Positions 27,549-38,130 are shown, numbered from the stretch's first letter. The stretch: 64,000 bases of DNA from Bacteroidota bacterium (GCA_018267315.1 JAFDYS010000020.1:18864-82863); one strand, 5' to 3'. Numbers and translations: made by a program. Notes: a model not told the origin generated them from the letters alone.

Positions 27549-29843
27549 ATGAACAGAGTTTTTCTCTCTTCGATATTTTTTCTCTCCATCATCTCAGGCA
27601 AGCTTGGCGCACAACCATTGGCGATCGGTCAATGGCGCACCGAACTCACCTACCGCAATGCCTTGAGTGTAACAGCTTCCGACAACAAAGTGTATTGCGC
27701 CACCGAGCTCACCTTTTATTCCGTGGATCTCACGGATGGTTCCATGGAACCCTATACCAAGGTCACCGGATTATCCGATGTTAAAACCACGCTCCTCGCT
27801 TACGATAAGTCGCACGACTTGCTGATGGTATGCTATTACAACAGCAACATTGACATCATCAAAGACGGCGTGATCACCAATATTTCCGACATAAAGAGAA
27901 AAAACATCGTGGGTGACAAGGCCATTTACTGCGTTTACTTTCTCGGTGACTACGCTTATCTCGGCTGCGGCTTTGGCATTGTGGTGCTGGATCTGCTGAA
28001 GAATGAAATTAAGGACACCTACTACATCGGGCCAAACGGCACCAACCTGCAGGTGAACGGCATCACGTCTGATGCCGATTATCTGTACGCAGCTACCACA
28101 TCCGGTTTGTATCGCGGTTCGCTGAGCGATCCCTTCCTCGCCGACTTTTCGAGATGGCACCTCTTCACCTCCGAAGAAGGATCATTCCCCGGCAACTACA
28201 CCAATGCCGTCACGTATCAGAATGTAGTGCTGGCTTCGAAAAAGGACACCGTATTTCAATTCACCAATAATGCCTGGTCGCCTTACTACGTTCGCGCCGG
28301 GCTGGATGTAAAAAAAATGCATGCGTTTCCTGATCAGTTGATCATTACCCACATTGGATCGGCCGGGGCAAGAACCACCGTACTGCATGCAAACGGAGAG
28401 ATGGATTCTATCAGCGTGCCGCAGCCACTCGAAGCCATCAGCGCAGGCGGAGACATCTGGATCGCAGATCTGTACAACGGATTGCAGAAGTATTCGGCCG
28501 GAAACCTGCAAACTATTTTTCCCAATGGTCCGCAGAGCTCCAAGGTTTTTGACCTCACGGTGAACAGTGCCAATCACAATTTGTATGTCGCACCCGGCGG
28601 ATGGAATTCATCTTACGGTTTTGTTTACAACCAGGATGGCTTTTTTGCTGAGCTGGATGATTATTGGACGCACTGGGACAAAACCACCAATCAGGAGCTG
28701 ACGGATGTATGGGATTTTGTGTGCGCTGCCGTAAATCCCGCCAACAACCTGGTGTATTTCGGCAACATGACCAACGGCATTTATGAGTTTGATGACAACG
28801 CAGGCATCACCAATCATTTTGATGACGAGAACAGTTCGCTCACCGGTGCCAATGGCGACATTCAGCGCGTGAAGGCCGCCGACATTGAATTTGACAGGCA
28901 TGGAAACATGTGGGTTTCCAACATCGGATCACTCACGCCTGTATGCGTGCGCAAAGCGGATGGAACGTGGCTGAAATTCGCGCCGCCGTTTCCGGTGGAT
29001 CAGCAGTGGGTGACCAGCATCGCTTTCGATGATTATGACCAGGTGTGGTTCATCCTGCCGCGGCAGGGCGTAATGGTTTACAACTACGGTGCATCGCTCG
29101 ACAGTCCGAATGATGATCAATGGAAGCAACTCATCAATGTTCCCGGCAGCGGTAACCTTCCCACACTGGCCGTGAATTGCCTGGCGGAAGACAAAGACGG
29201 CAGCATTTGGCTGGGAACGGAAACCGGTGTGGCTGTTTTCTACTGCGCCGGTGATGTGTTTTCACCTTACGGATGTGAGGCGCAGCAGATCATTGTGAAC
29301 TCGGGCGGCTACAATGGGTATCTTCTTGCCACGGAGAATGTGAAGAAGATTCTCGTGGACGGAGCCAACCGCAAATGGGTGGCGACCGATAACGGGCTGT
29401 GGTTGTTTTCTGCTGACGGGCAGGAGCAACTCCTTCATTTCACTTTTGATAACAGTCCGCTTATTTCCAATTATGTGAATTCGCTCGCTATGGATAACAG
29501 TACGGGCGAACTTTATATCGGCACTGATAACGGCATCATGGTCTATCGCGGTGATGCAACTATCGGCTCCGATTATTCCTGCGGACCGGTGGTGTTTCCG
29601 AATCCGGTACGTGAAAATTACTCGGGACCCATTGCCATTTCCGGTGTGGTGAATGATGCTGATGTGAAGATCACCGATGCCAACGGCACCCTCATCTACC
29701 GCACCAAAGCCAATGGCGGGCAGGTGATCTGGGATGGAAACAACTACAGCGGCGAGCGCGCCAAAACGGGCGTGTATCTCGTTTGGGCCGCCAATACCGA
29801 TGGCTCGGTTACCTGCATCACCAAGCTGCTAATCATTAACTGA
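27549..29843 (+). CDS. porZ: PorZ-like T9SS attachment-complex protein (beta-propeller with CTD)
   Basis: PorZ is a surface component of the type IX secretion attachment complex that takes part in joining A-LPS to cargo. This 764-residue protein has the features described for PorZ: a signal peptide ending LGAQ, an N-terminal segment (IGQWRTELTYRNALSVTASDN), two regulator-type beta-propellers (for example VNGITSDADYLYAATTSGLY and VNCLAEDKDGSIWLGTETGV), and a C-terminal sorting-type domain (FPNPVRENYSGPIAISGVVN...). The length is close to that of the Porphyromonas protein. recX begins 21 bases downstream. A generic propeller protein of this size is the alternative, but the N-terminal segment favours PorZ. 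Confidence 0.78.
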   Translation: MNRVFLSSIFFLSIISGKLGAQPLAIGQWRTELTYRNALSVTASDNKVYCATELTFYSVDLTDGSMEPYTKVTGLSDVKTTLLAYDKSHDLLMVCYYNSNIDIIKDGVITNISDIKRKNIVGDKAIYCVYFLGDYAYLGCGFGIVVLDLLKNEIKDTYYIGPNGTNLQVNGITSDADYLYAATTSGLYRGSLSDPFLADFSRWHLFTSEEGSFPGNYTNAVTYQNVVLASKKDTVFQFTNNAWSPYYVRAGLDVKKMHAFPDQLIITHIGSAGARTTVLHANGEMDSISVPQPLEAISAGGDIWIADLYNGLQKYSAGNLQTIFPNGPQSSKVFDLTVNSANHNLYVAPGGWNSSYGFVYNQDGFFAELDDYWTHWDKTTNQELTDVWDFVCAAVNPANNLVYFGNMTNGIYEFDDNAGITNHFDDENSSLTGANGDIQRVKAADIEFDRHGNMWVSNIGSLTPVCVRKADGTWLKFAPPFPVDQQWVTSIAFDDYDQVWFILPRQGVMVYNYGASLDSPNDDQWKQLINVPGSGNLPTLAVNCLAEDKDGSIWLGTETGVAVFYCAGDVFSPYGCEAQQIIVNSGGYNGYLLATENVKKILVDGANRKWVATDNGLWLFSADGQEQLLHFTFDNSPLISNYVNSLAMDNSTGELYIGTDNGIMVYRGDATIGSDYSCGPVVFPNPVRENYSGPIAISGVVNDADVKITDANGTLIYRTKANGGQVIWDGNNYSGERAKTGVYLVWAANTDGSVTCITKLLIIN

Positions 29844-29864
29844 TGTTCATGCTAACTTCGGTGC

Positions 29865-30356
29865 ATGGATTCACGGGCTCCTAAAAAAATCCTTACACCC
29901 AACGAGGCATTTGAGCGCGCAAAGAAGTACTGCGCCTTTCAGGAACGCAGCCACAGCGAGGTGCGGTACAAATTGCTTGACTACGGGCTTCGCGGAAAAG
30001 ATCTGGAAGAGGTGATGGCACGATTGATCGAAGAAGGTTTTCTGAATGAAGAGCGATTTGCTTCGGCTTTTACGGGAGGCAAGTTCAGGATGAAGCAATG
30101 GGGAAAACAGAAGATCAAACAGGAACTGAAACGAAAAGGCGTTTCCGATTACCTCATTCAAAAAGCCATGAATGAGGTGAAGCGGGATGATTACGATGCC
30201 ACGCTGAAAAAATTATTGGAAAAGAAAGCCGCCACGCTGAAAGACCGGAACATTTTTACGAAGAAGCAGAAGCTCTCTTCCTACCTCATCCGCAAAGGGT
30301 ATGAGCCGGAGGAGGTTTATAAGCAGGTGAGTCAATACTACCGACTGAAAGAATAG
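29865..30356 (+). CDS. recX: Regulatory protein RecX
   Basis: RecX inhibits RecA filament formation and modulates SOS recombination in the cytoplasm. The 163-residue protein shows the three-helix repeat pattern: FERAKKYCAFQERSHSEVRYKL, then LIEEGFLNEERFASAFTGGKFRMKQWG, then IKQELKRKGVSDYLIQKAMNEV, with the conserved GFLNEERFA block. The length is normal. It lies 21 bases after porZ on the same strand and is probably read from the same transcript. recA is not in the window. Confidence 0.92.
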   Translation: MDSRAPKKILTPNEAFERAKKYCAFQERSHSEVRYKLLDYGLRGKDLEEVMARLIEEGFLNEERFASAFTGGKFRMKQWGKQKIKQELKRKGVSDYLIQKAMNEVKRDDYDATLKKLLEKKAATLKDRNIFTKKQKLSSYLIRKGYEPEEVYKQVSQYYRLKE

Positions 30357-30445
30357 GATCCTTGAAAATTCATGTGACTGCACACATGATCGTAAAACTC
30401 CATCGAACCTTATCCCGTGTGCCTGCACTCAATAACTACTAACAC

Positions 30446-30474
30446 TTTGCTTACATTGATGTAATTTATTTTGG
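30446..30474 (+). promoter_or_regulatory. Candidate promoter upstream of the TC-tract gene
   Basis: TTTG (30446-30449) and TATTTTGG (30467-30474) are spaced by 17 bases and resemble the Bacteroidota -33/-7 pair, with a one-base shift in the -7. It lies about 48 bases before the ATG at 30522, which fits that ATG being the original start. Confidence 0.35.
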
Positions 30475-30521
30475 ATATATCTTTTTGGACAACTAAGTTT
30501 GATTATCCAAATAATCGCATC

Positions 30522-32488
30522 ATGAAGACTGCTATCAATATTCCATCTCTCTCTCTTTCTCTCTCTCTCTATCTCTTTCTTTCTCCCTTCTTCCCATGCT
30601 TCTGACAAGTGTTCTATCGTATGCGCAAACCTGCGAGGCTTGTTATGTAGATGAAAACTGGACATTCTCGGCGGACAATGATGAGTTGGATGATGAGTTT
30701 TGGGAAGTTGAGCATGTTGATACGGATAACGACGATGTAAAAGATGCTTTTGCCGTGGTAGGAGGAACCCAGTTTAGCGGAGGGGCAGGGAGACAGGGTG
30801 TGCTTTATTTATTGAGCGAAGCGGGGAGCATAGTGTCAGGTTATCCAAAATATTTTGGCTCAAGCGGAAGCGATATCTTTTATGCGGTGGAGCAGGCCAC
30901 CAATGGCAATCTCATCATTTGCGGAGCAAAGGAATCAAGCAATGTCGGAGGTACAAACAGCGACAATGTCTGGTTTGTCGAATTTGATTTGGGTTCTGCT
31001 TCTGCTGTAGTTCAAAGGGAATATGGCGGAACAGGAAATGAATGGGGCTTTGATATTAAGGAAGCCCCCACCGGCTTGTATGTGATGGTGGCGAAGTCGG
31101 GCAAAAATGAAGATGAGGATCTCGCCGACAATGATATAAACGCAAAAGGCGAGTACTGGATCCTCGACATTGACCCTGACACCTATCAGATCAACTGGGA
31201 CGAAACGTACAGCGGGACATATACGGGTGTCAGCGGCCTCTACTATGATATGGCGACCAGTCTGGTGATTGATGGCAACGGCCATTACATGGTGGCCGGG
31301 CATTGTAAATCATGCGATCCGGATAAGATATATGATGAGGTGATGATTGTTAATATTGATCCTTCCGACTATTCTGCAACTACTGATGATATTTTCGGTT
31401 ATGAAGGTCACGACCAGATTTCATGGGACTTAATTCAAACGGAAGATGATGGATTTTTTTCGGCCGGAGTGACCCATCCCAACATACCACCAGGATGTTT
31501 CGATGAGAATGAGCATGATGGCTATCTATTCATAACCGATGATGAATTGACCAACATCTGGACCGGAGGATGCCAACTCGACGAGGGTTTGGGGTTCGGC
31601 GGCTCGTATGCCGACAATTTTTACAGCGCAGCAGAGTTGCCTGATGGAAGTTTTCTTTTTGCCGGGGAAACCAAATCTGACAACTACGATGTCACCTGCA
31701 ATCACAACGACCCCGATACCTACTCCGATGCCTGGCTTATGAAAGTAAACGAAGATGGTGAATGGCAGTGGTCTGAATCCTTTGGTGCTGAGTTTAATGA
31801 TTACTGGCGCAGTATCAAACGATTGGAAGATGGATCGTTTATAATGGCGAGCTCGAAAGGTGCCGATGACTTACTACAGAATCAAAACTATTACGTCATA
31901 AAATTTCAGCTTGCCGATTGCGAGCCACCGGAGAATTTAGATGTTGTTGACGTTGACGGATGCGAAGCCATTCTTGCGTGGGAGATGGAAGATTGTGTTC
32001 CCGATTACAAACTAAAAGTGCGAAAGTCCACTTCGTCAACATGGTTTTTAATTGATGATGAAGCCACAAGTCCATACACATTTGAAGGAGACCCCGGCTT
32101 CAGCTATCAGTGGAGGGTAGAGGCGCTTTGCTCTCCGGATGAAACAAGCAACCACACCAACGGAGATCCATTCTCTTTAACCACCTGTAACCCTAAGATT
32201 GGAATTAATGACAGCAATGAAACAGGAAGCTTGACTAAAATTTATCCCAATCCTTCAAATGGCTCATCTGAGATAGCTATTCCTGATTCAAAAGAACAGG
32301 ATCAAACGGTAACGATCGAAAAGATAAATCATCTGGGCAAGGTTGAGGTTGTTTCTTCTGTGCCCTTACTTGCCGGCCTGATCCAATTTTCACTACCTAA
32401 TTCTGACTTATCTGCCGGCATCTATCTGGTAAGAGTAATTACCGACAGCAAAGTCTATCAAGCGAAGCTCGCACTTACTCGCTTTTAA
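30522..32488 (+). CDS. T9SS type A secreted protein; signal peptide interrupted by frameshift in a TC-repeat tract
   Basis: The open frame as it stands runs from 30596 (630 residues) and starts with only 11 residues before the cleavage-like SYAQ, too short for a signal peptide. An ATG at 30522 begins a good n-region and core (MKTAINIPSLSLSLSLYLFL) but is out of frame by two bases, with a TC-rich tract (30546-30570 and on) between them. Removing one TC unit would join both parts into a complete signal peptide. The mature protein contains propeller-like repeats (DAWLMKVNEDGEWQWSESFG), an Fn3-like domain (about 440-525) and a type A sorting domain (KIYPNPSNGSSEIAI...). It heads a same-strand run with the kelch protein. 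This is either phase-variable or a sequencing/assembly error. Confidence 0.8.
30546..30588 (+). repeat. TC dinucleotide tract inside a signal-peptide coding region
   Basis: (TC)5 at 30546-30555 is followed by TT and (TC)6 at 30558-30569, then degenerate TC/TTTC units to about 30588. Only pyrimidines are present apart from one A (30571). Losing one or gaining two dinucleotides would restore the frame from the ATG at 30522 into the long frame. Confidence 0.75.
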
Positions 32489-32518
32489 GTTTTACATCAG
32501 CCTTTCAAAGCAATCCAC

Positions 32519-34003
32519 ATGGAAAGAATATTCTATTTCTCGACGTTTCTTTTTTTACTTGATCAATCACATCTGTATGCGCAAAGCGCATGGTCACAAA
32601 AAAAGGATTTAAATATCGCTAGAGCCACAGGAGTTGGTTTTTCAATCGCTTATAAAGGGTATGTTGGTACTGGTGGTAATCCAAACACGGGCATTGCAAA
32701 GGATTTTTGGGAGTACGATCCCTCCACAAACGTGTGGACTCAAAAAGCTGACCTTGGAGGAGAAGAAAGGCAGTTTGCAGTGGGATTTGCAATTGGAGAG
32801 TACGGCTATATTGGTACTGGAAATGGTGGAGATAGCTTCGACGATTTTTGGCAATACGATCCAGTATCAAACACCTGGACAGAGAAGGCAAAGTATCCCG
32901 GAGGTAAAAGAATGTGGGCAGTTGGTTTCTCAATAGGTGACAAGGGCTACATCGGCACGGGAACGAATCAAGGGTCAGAGTTCAGAAAAGACTTCTACGA
33001 ATACGATCCCGCTACCGATACATGGACGCAAAAAGCCAATGTAGGCGGCGAGAAAAGGGCCGAGGCGGTCGGCTTCTCCATCGGCAATAAAGGATACATC
33101 GGCACCGGTGCCGTAGAAACCACCGGCTTCACCAATGATTTTTGGGAGTACGATCCTGAGACTGATACATGGATAGAGAAAGCCGCATTTCCCGGCGAAG
33201 GAATCAATGCCGCCGTCGGTTTCGGCATTGGCAACAAAGGATACATCGGAACCGGACTGAAACTCGTCGGCGGTCCGGTCAACAGCTTTTGGGAATACGA
33301 TCAACCAACTGATACGTGGACTGAAAAAGACACTGTACCTGCAAGCGAAAGACAATATGCTGTGGGCTTTGCCCTTAATGGCAAAGGATACATCGGCACC
33401 GGCGTTCGCGGAAATGTTTACTTCAAAGATTTTTATGAATACACTCCCGAGAATTGCGCGGTACCAGCCAACCTCACCAGCACCAACATTTCTCCATCGA
33501 GCGCCAAACTGAAATGGGAGGCGGCCGCCGGCGCTACGAAATACAAAGTCCAGCACAAAGCCGATTCCGCCGGAGCTCCGTGGATCAGCAAAGTAATCAA
33601 CGCCGTCAACACCTCGGTCACCATCACCAACCTGGCGCCCGGCACCACTTACAAGTGGAAAGTGAGAAGTGTCTGCGGGAACGAGCACTCAGAGTATTCG
33701 GCTGCCGCATTCTTCACTACCGCGTTGAAGTTGGAACATGCCAGTGACGGCGAAATTTTCTTTGAAGTTTATCCTAACCCGCTTACATCTCATGCGACAG
33801 TTTCGTTTTCACTTTCTGAAGCCAGCGAGGTGCGGCTCGAAGTGTTTAATCTGACCGGCAAAAGAGTAATGGTTCTTAATCAGGTCATGGAATCCGGCGA
33901 TCATGAACTGGAACTTCAGCGCGAGCAGATCGGAGAAGGACAATTTCTGATTCGGCTCATTACCGGCCATGCAACTTCTGTATTAAGAATGATGGTACTC
34001 TAA
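32519..34003 (+). CDS. Kelch-repeat secreted protein with Fn3 and T9SS type A domain
   Basis: This 494-residue protein has a signal peptide ending LYAQ. Six kelch units follow (residues about 25-330), each with the pattern FSIG.KGYIGTG...F..DFWEYDP.TDTWT.KA, forming a beta-propeller. An Fn3 domain (about 333-412; VPANLTSTNISPSSAKLKWE ... YKWKVRSVCG) leads into a type A sorting domain (FFEVYPNPLTSHATVSFSLS...). Such proteins are surface binding proteins of unknown ligand. It lies 30 bases after the TC-tract protein gene and 12 before the remnant at 34016. The near-identical repeats also create long antisense frames, which were discounted. Confidence 0.86.
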   Translation: MERIFYFSTFLFLLDQSHLYAQSAWSQKKDLNIARATGVGFSIAYKGYVGTGGNPNTGIAKDFWEYDPSTNVWTQKADLGGEERQFAVGFAIGEYGYIGTGNGGDSFDDFWQYDPVSNTWTEKAKYPGGKRMWAVGFSIGDKGYIGTGTNQGSEFRKDFYEYDPATDTWTQKANVGGEKRAEAVGFSIGNKGYIGTGAVETTGFTNDFWEYDPETDTWIEKAAFPGEGINAAVGFGIGNKGYIGTGLKLVGGPVNSFWEYDQPTDTWTEKDTVPASERQYAVGFALNGKGYIGTGVRGNVYFKDFYEYTPENCAVPANLTSTNISPSSAKLKWEAAAGATKYKVQHKADSAGAPWISKVINAVNTSVTITNLAPGTTYKWKVRSVCGNEHSEYSAAAFFTTALKLEHASDGEIFFEVYPNPLTSHATVSFSLSEASEVRLEVFNLTGKRVMVLNQVMESGDHELELQREQIGEGQFLIRLITGHATSVLRMMVL

Positions 34004-34015
34004 AACTTTCAGCAA

Positions 34016-34302
34016 ATGAAAAATCATCTTGTTCAATTTTCAATGCTTCTCTCCTGTTGTGCAGGCAACTTGCAGGCACAGATCGGTTCAGAATTCGAAA
34101 CCGACAGCCTCACACCAAACACACTTATTGCATCATCTTTCATAAACGACAACGAAGGATGGCTGGCCGACCATGGCACTTCACACGCGATGAATCCAAC
34201 ACCGAGTTCATCCCCGATTGGGGCATTTACTAAGTGCTTGATGGAGCTAACGACATGTATCTAGTGGGCAGGCACGGCTACGTGACGAAGTGGAAACAGT
34301 AA
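34016..34302 (+). pseudogene. Remnant of a secreted protein gene (signal peptide plus fragments)
   Basis: A complete signal peptide (MKNHLVQFSMLLSCCAGNLQAQ) is followed by about 45 residues including SFINDNEGWLADHGT, a YCF48/BNR-like blade motif. The frame then breaks at about 34230. A second frame continues as VLDGANDMYLVGRHGYVTKW (34234-34296) and stops at 34300-34302, looking like the C-terminal blade of such a protein. The most economical reading is a gene reduced by deletion and frameshift. It could still express an 82-residue secreted peptide. It follows the kelch gene by 12 bases. Confidence 0.55.
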
Positions 34303-34397
34303 ACTTCATTAGTACAATCTGAAGGACCTTACTAAATCAGTTACGTCAACTGTTACCCGAAGCCGGAACCCGAAATTTTAAGCTCAACACCCGATGC

Positions 34398-34976
34398 TCA
34401 CAGCGCCACCTGATACTCTTCCTTCATCTTGCGCATGTTGATCAATGCATAGCGCATGCGTCCCAGCGCCGTGTTGATGCTCACGCCGGTGATGTCGGCA
34501 ATTTCCTTGAAGCTTAATTCTGACCATTGCCGAAGAATCACCACTTCGCGCTGCTCGGCGGGCAGGCGATTCACCATCTCGCGGATTTTTTCATGCGACT
34601 GCTTGCGCATGTATTCCTTCTCGGGATTGCCGTTGGAGAATTTCAGGATTTCGAAAATGTCGTACCCGTCCGACGTGGTGATCTGTGGTCCGCGTTTCAC
34701 GCGGCGGTAATAGTCAATGCACAGGTTATGCGCGATTCGCATGATCCAGGGAAGGAATTTACCTTCCTCCGTGTATTCACCGGCGCGCAGTTTTTTCACC
34801 GCTTTCATAAAGGTATCCTGAAAGAGATCTTCGGCGAGATAGTGATCCCGCACAAACAGGATGATGGAAGTGAATACTTTACTTTTGTGCCGCCTGATCA
34901 GTAGTTCCAAAGCGGGTTCATGGCCCTGCAGGTACTGCTGTACAAGGACCTCATCAGAAATAAGGGTGTTCTCCAT
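34398..34976 (-). CDS. ECF-type RNA polymerase sigma factor
   Basis: This 192-residue protein has sigma-70 region 2 (residues about 20-90; LIRRHKSKVFTSIILFVRDH, AEDLFQDTFMKAVKKL, FLPWIMRIAHNLCIDYYRR) and region 4 (about 130-180; LPAEQREVVILRQWSELSFKEIADITGVSINTALGRMRYALINM). It directs RNA polymerase to a specific promoter set. No FecR-like or other anti-sigma gene is adjacent, which is common for RpoE-like ECF factors in this phylum. It is divergent from uvrA across a 307-base gap. Target genes are unknown. Confidence 0.94.
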   Translation of the reverse strand: MENTLISDEVLVQQYLQGHEPALELLIRRHKSKVFTSIILFVRDHYLAEDLFQDTFMKAVKKLRAGEYTEEGKFLPWIMRIAHNLCIDYYRRVKRGPQITTSDGYDIFEILKFSNGNPEKEYMRKQSHEKIREMVNRLPAEQREVVILRQWSELSFKEIADITGVSINTALGRMRYALINMRKMKEEYQVAL

Positions 34977-35283
34977 AGACGTTTACCATTTTAGGGTGTT
35001 CCGCGAAACCGCTTTTGGCGTAGCGGGTTTCGGGCGCATTCAAATCGGCACCTTGTGCCGGGTCGATTGGATTCGAAAGCGAGTAAACGTCAGTTCAGAT
35101 GAAAATGCGGTTTTAAGTTTTATGAAGATGGTTTTGCGGAACAGATTGCTGCTTCAGCACAAAACAATCTTCGGATTCAATTCAATTTAAAAGGTAAATG
35201 AAGAATGCAACCTATAAGCTGATTACTGTTTCAGAGTAGCTTTTTGCGATAGATTTCGTCGGTTGCCTTAAGAATGGTTTACA
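34977..35283. other. 307-base divergent intergenic region
   Basis: The stretch lies between the divergent ECF sigma gene and uvrA and should hold both promoters. No convincing pair of -33/-7 elements or inverted repeat operator was found. Weak -7-like candidates exist but none stands out. Confidence 0.4.
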
Positions 35284-38124
35284 ATGATTAGTCAAATATC
35301 AAAAGAAAGTTTTGAAATAACAAAGCCCGCGCAAAAGAAAATTTTCATCAAAGGCGCCCGCACCCACAACCTCAGGAACATTGATGTGGAGATTCCGCAC
35401 AATAAACTGGTGGTGGTGACCGGTGTTTCAGGTTCCGGAAAATCTTCTTTGACGATTGACACGCTCTATGCCGAAGGGCAGCGCCGCTACGTGGAATCAC
35501 TGAGTTCGTATGCGCGCCAGTTCCTGATGCGCATGAACAAACCCGATGTGGATTACATCAAAGGCATTGCGCCCGCCATTGCCATCGAACAAAAAGTATC
35601 GACACGCACATCGCGATCCACCGTGGGTACGCTCACGGAGATTTACGATTACCTGCGCATGCTCTATGCGCGCATCGGTAAAACTATTTCGCCGGTTTCC
35701 GGAAAGGAAGTGAAGAAGCACACGGTGACCGAGGTAGTGAACTATGTGAATTTACTCGAAGACGGCACAACAATTTTTGTCCTCTCTCCTTTTAAGAAAA
35801 TCCCTGCCTCGCCGGCAGGCAGGCATCACCGAAGCGTGAAGGAAGAACTGAACATTATTCTTCAGAAAGGATTCGTGCGTGTGTTCACGGACGGAAAAAT
35901 TCAAAAGATCGAAGACCTGCTGGGTTCTCTTACAAAAAAGGAAGAAGAAAAAGTCGCATCGAAACTCAGCATCGTGATCGACCGCCTCTCCTCAAAAAAA
36001 GATGATTACGATACGCAAACCCGTCTGGCTGATTCCGTTCAGATCGCCTTCTTCGAGAGCGAAGGGGATTGCATTATCTATACGGAACAAAACGGTGAAC
36101 AGCAATTCTCCAACCGCTTCGAGCTCGACGGCATGCAGTTCGAAGAACCTTCGCCGCAGTTCTTCAACTTCAACAACCCGTATGGCGCCTGCAAGCGCTG
36201 CGAAGGATTCGGTTCGGTGATCGGCATTGATGAAGATCTCGTGATTCCGAATAAAAACCTCTCGGTGTATGAAGGTGCCATCGCCTGCTGGAACGGCGAG
36301 AAGATGGGAGAATGGAAAGATGACTTCATAAAGAAATCGAGGAAGAATGGGTTCCCCATTCACCGCGCCATCAAAGACCTCACGCAAAAACAAAAGAAGT
36401 TTTTGTGGGAGGGGGATGAAGAGACCTATGGGCTGAACGAATTTTTTAAGTACCTCGAAACACAGACCTACAAAATTCAATACCGCGTGATGCTGGCGCG
36501 TTACCGTGGAAAAACCGGTTGCCCTGAATGCTATGGAACCAGATTGAGAAAGGACGCCCAGTATGTTAAGATTGGTGGTAAGGCCATCACCGACCTGGTG
36601 GTGCTGCCGATATCTGAGGTGAAACAATTCTTTGATCAGCTCGGGCTGACGCCGAAAGAAAATGAAATCGCGAAACGCATCCTTACCGAGATCAACAACC
36701 GCCTGCAGGTGATGCTGGAAGTCGGTCTTGGCTATCTCACCCTCAACCGCCTCTCTTCCACCCTATCCGGCGGGGAAACACAACGCATTCATCTTACCCG
36801 AACGCTCGGGAGCAACCTCACTTCTTCGCTGTATCTGCTCGATGAGCCGAGCGTGGGATTGCATCCGCGGGACACAGCGCAACTCGTGAAAGTGCTGCAC
36901 AAGCTCCGCGATCTCGGAAACACGGTGATCGTAGTGGAGCATGAAGAAGAGATCATGCGGCAAAGTGATCACATCATTGACATGGGCCCGCTGGCCGGTA
37001 TTCACGGCGGCGAAGTGATTTACAACGGCAGCTACGATGATATTTTTTCGAGCAAGGAAAGTCTGACGGCGAAATACCTGAGAGAAGAGCTCACGATCCC
37101 CGTTCCGAAATTCCGCCGCAAGTGGATCAACTCCGTTCAGCTCCTCGGCGCTGCAGAACACAACCTGAAAAGCATTGACATCACTTTTCCGCTCAATGCG
37201 ATGACGGTAGTTACGGGAGTAAGCGGTTCAGGAAAAACCACGCTCGTGAGAAAAATTCTTTATCCCGCTTTGCAAAAATCAATCGCCGGTTACGGGGAAC
37301 GACCCGGCTTGCACAAAGACCTGAAGGGTGACCTGAAGATGATTTCTCAGATTGAGATGGTGGACCAGAATCCGCTGGGAAAATCATCCCGTTCCAATCC
37401 GGTTACATACATCAAAGCGTACGATGCCATCCGCGATCTCTTCGCTTCACAGCGGCTGGCCATGTCGAAAGGGTTCAAGCCGAAACATTTTTCATTCAAC
37501 GTGGAAGGCGGCCGCTGCGAAACCTGCAAAGGCGAAGGAGAGATCATAGTTGAAATGCAGTTCCTCGCTGATGTACATCTCGTTTGTGAAGAATGCAAAG
37601 GCAAACGCTTCAAAGATGAAGTGCTGGAAGTGACGTATAAGGAGAAGAACATCGCCGATGTGCTGGAGATGAGTGTGGATGAAGCGATGGAATTTTTCTG
37701 GGAAGAAGAAAAAATTGTGGAGATGATCAAACCATTGCAGGATGTGGGACTCAGCTATGTGAAACTGGGGCAATCCTCATCCACGCTCAGCGGCGGCGAG
37801 GCGCAGCGGGTGAAGCTGGCATCGTTTCTCGGCAAAGGAAATATCGGTAAACCTGTGCTCTTCATTTTCGATGAGCCCACCACGGGCTTGCATTTTCACG
37901 ACATCAGCAAACTGCTCAAGTCATTCGACATGCTGATTGAAAACGGGCACAGCGTAATCATCATCGAACACAATGTGGAAGTGATCAAGTGTGCTGATCA
38001 CGTGATCGACCTCGGCCCCGAAGGCGGCAGCGGCGGCGGGTATCTTGTTTTCCAGGGAATACCGGAAGAATTGGTGAAGGTGAAAGCAAGTTACACAGGA
38101 GAATATCTGAGGAAGAAGCTTTAG
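35284..38124 (+). CDS. uvrA: Excinuclease ABC subunit A
   Basis: UvrA recognises DNA damage and loads UvrB in nucleotide-excision repair. The 946-residue protein has two ABC ATPase halves: Walker [11 protein letters not shown] (about residue 50) and [10 protein letters not shown] (about 645), and signatures LSGGETQR and LSGGEAQR. Zinc-binding cysteine pairs are present: CKRC and CPEC in the first half, CETC and CEEC in the second. An odd insertion, PASPAGRHH at about residues 174-182, is encoded by a palindrome (35803-35823) reading CCTGCCT-CGCCGGC-AGGCAGG. The gene is single and divergent from the ECF sigma gene; it ends 6 bases from a convergent T9SS gene. Bacteroidota often carry more than one uvrA paralogue, so this may not be the only one. 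Confidence 0.96.
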   Translation: MISQISKESFEITKPAQKKIFIKGARTHNLRNIDVEIPHNKLVVVTGVSGSGKSSLTIDTLYAEGQRRYVESLSSYARQFLMRMNKPDVDYIKGIAPAIAIEQKVSTRTSRSTVGTLTEIYDYLRMLYARIGKTISPVSGKEVKKHTVTEVVNYVNLLEDGTTIFVLSPFKKIPASPAGRHHRSVKEELNIILQKGFVRVFTDGKIQKIEDLLGSLTKKEEEKVASKLSIVIDRLSSKKDDYDTQTRLADSVQIAFFESEGDCIIYTEQNGEQQFSNRFELDGMQFEEPSPQFFNFNNPYGACKRCEGFGSVIGIDEDLVIPNKNLSVYEGAIACWNGEKMGEWKDDFIKKSRKNGFPIHRAIKDLTQKQKKFLWEGDEETYGLNEFFKYLETQTYKIQYRVMLARYRGKTGCPECYGTRLRKDAQYVKIGGKAITDLVVLPISEVKQFFDQLGLTPKENEIAKRILTEINNRLQVMLEVGLGYLTLNRLSSTLSGGETQRIHLTRTLGSNLTSSLYLLDEPSVGLHPRDTAQLVKVLHKLRDLGNTVIVVEHEEEIMRQSDHIIDMGPLAGIHGGEVIYNGSYDDIFSSKESLTAKYLREELTIPVPKFRRKWINSVQLLGAAEHNLKSIDITFPLNAMTVVTGVSGSGKTTLVRKILYPALQKSIAGYGERPGLHKDLKGDLKMISQIEMVDQNPLGKSSRSNPVTYIKAYDAIRDLFASQRLAMSKGFKPKHFSFNVEGGRCETCKGEGEIIVEMQFLADVHLVCEECKGKRFKDEVLEVTYKEKNIADVLEMSVDEAMEFFWEEEKIVEMIKPLQDVGLSYVKLGQSSSTLSGGEAQRVKLASFLGKGNIGKPVLFIFDEPTTGLHFHDISKLLKSFDMLIENGHSVIIIEHNVEVIKCADHVIDLGPEGGSGGGYLVFQGIPEELVKVKASYTGEYLRKKL
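35803..35823 (+). repeat. In-frame palindrome inserted in uvrA
   Basis: Arms CCTGCCT / AGGCAGG flank CGCCGGC, which is itself nearly self-complementary. Its length of 21 bases keeps the reading frame, encoding seven residues within PASPAGR. A related CCTGCC / GGCAGG hairpin overlaps the nosZ stop codon. Confidence 0.6.
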
Positions 38125-38130
38125 CTCTGA

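Noticed and set aside
32975..33688. 237-codon open frame on the minus strand
   Set aside because: It lies entirely opposite the kelch-repeat gene. The repeated codon pattern of that gene keeps the opposite frame open; it has no signal of its own.
35992..36627. 211-codon open frame on the minus strand
   Set aside because: It is antisense to a conserved part of uvrA and shows no family motif.
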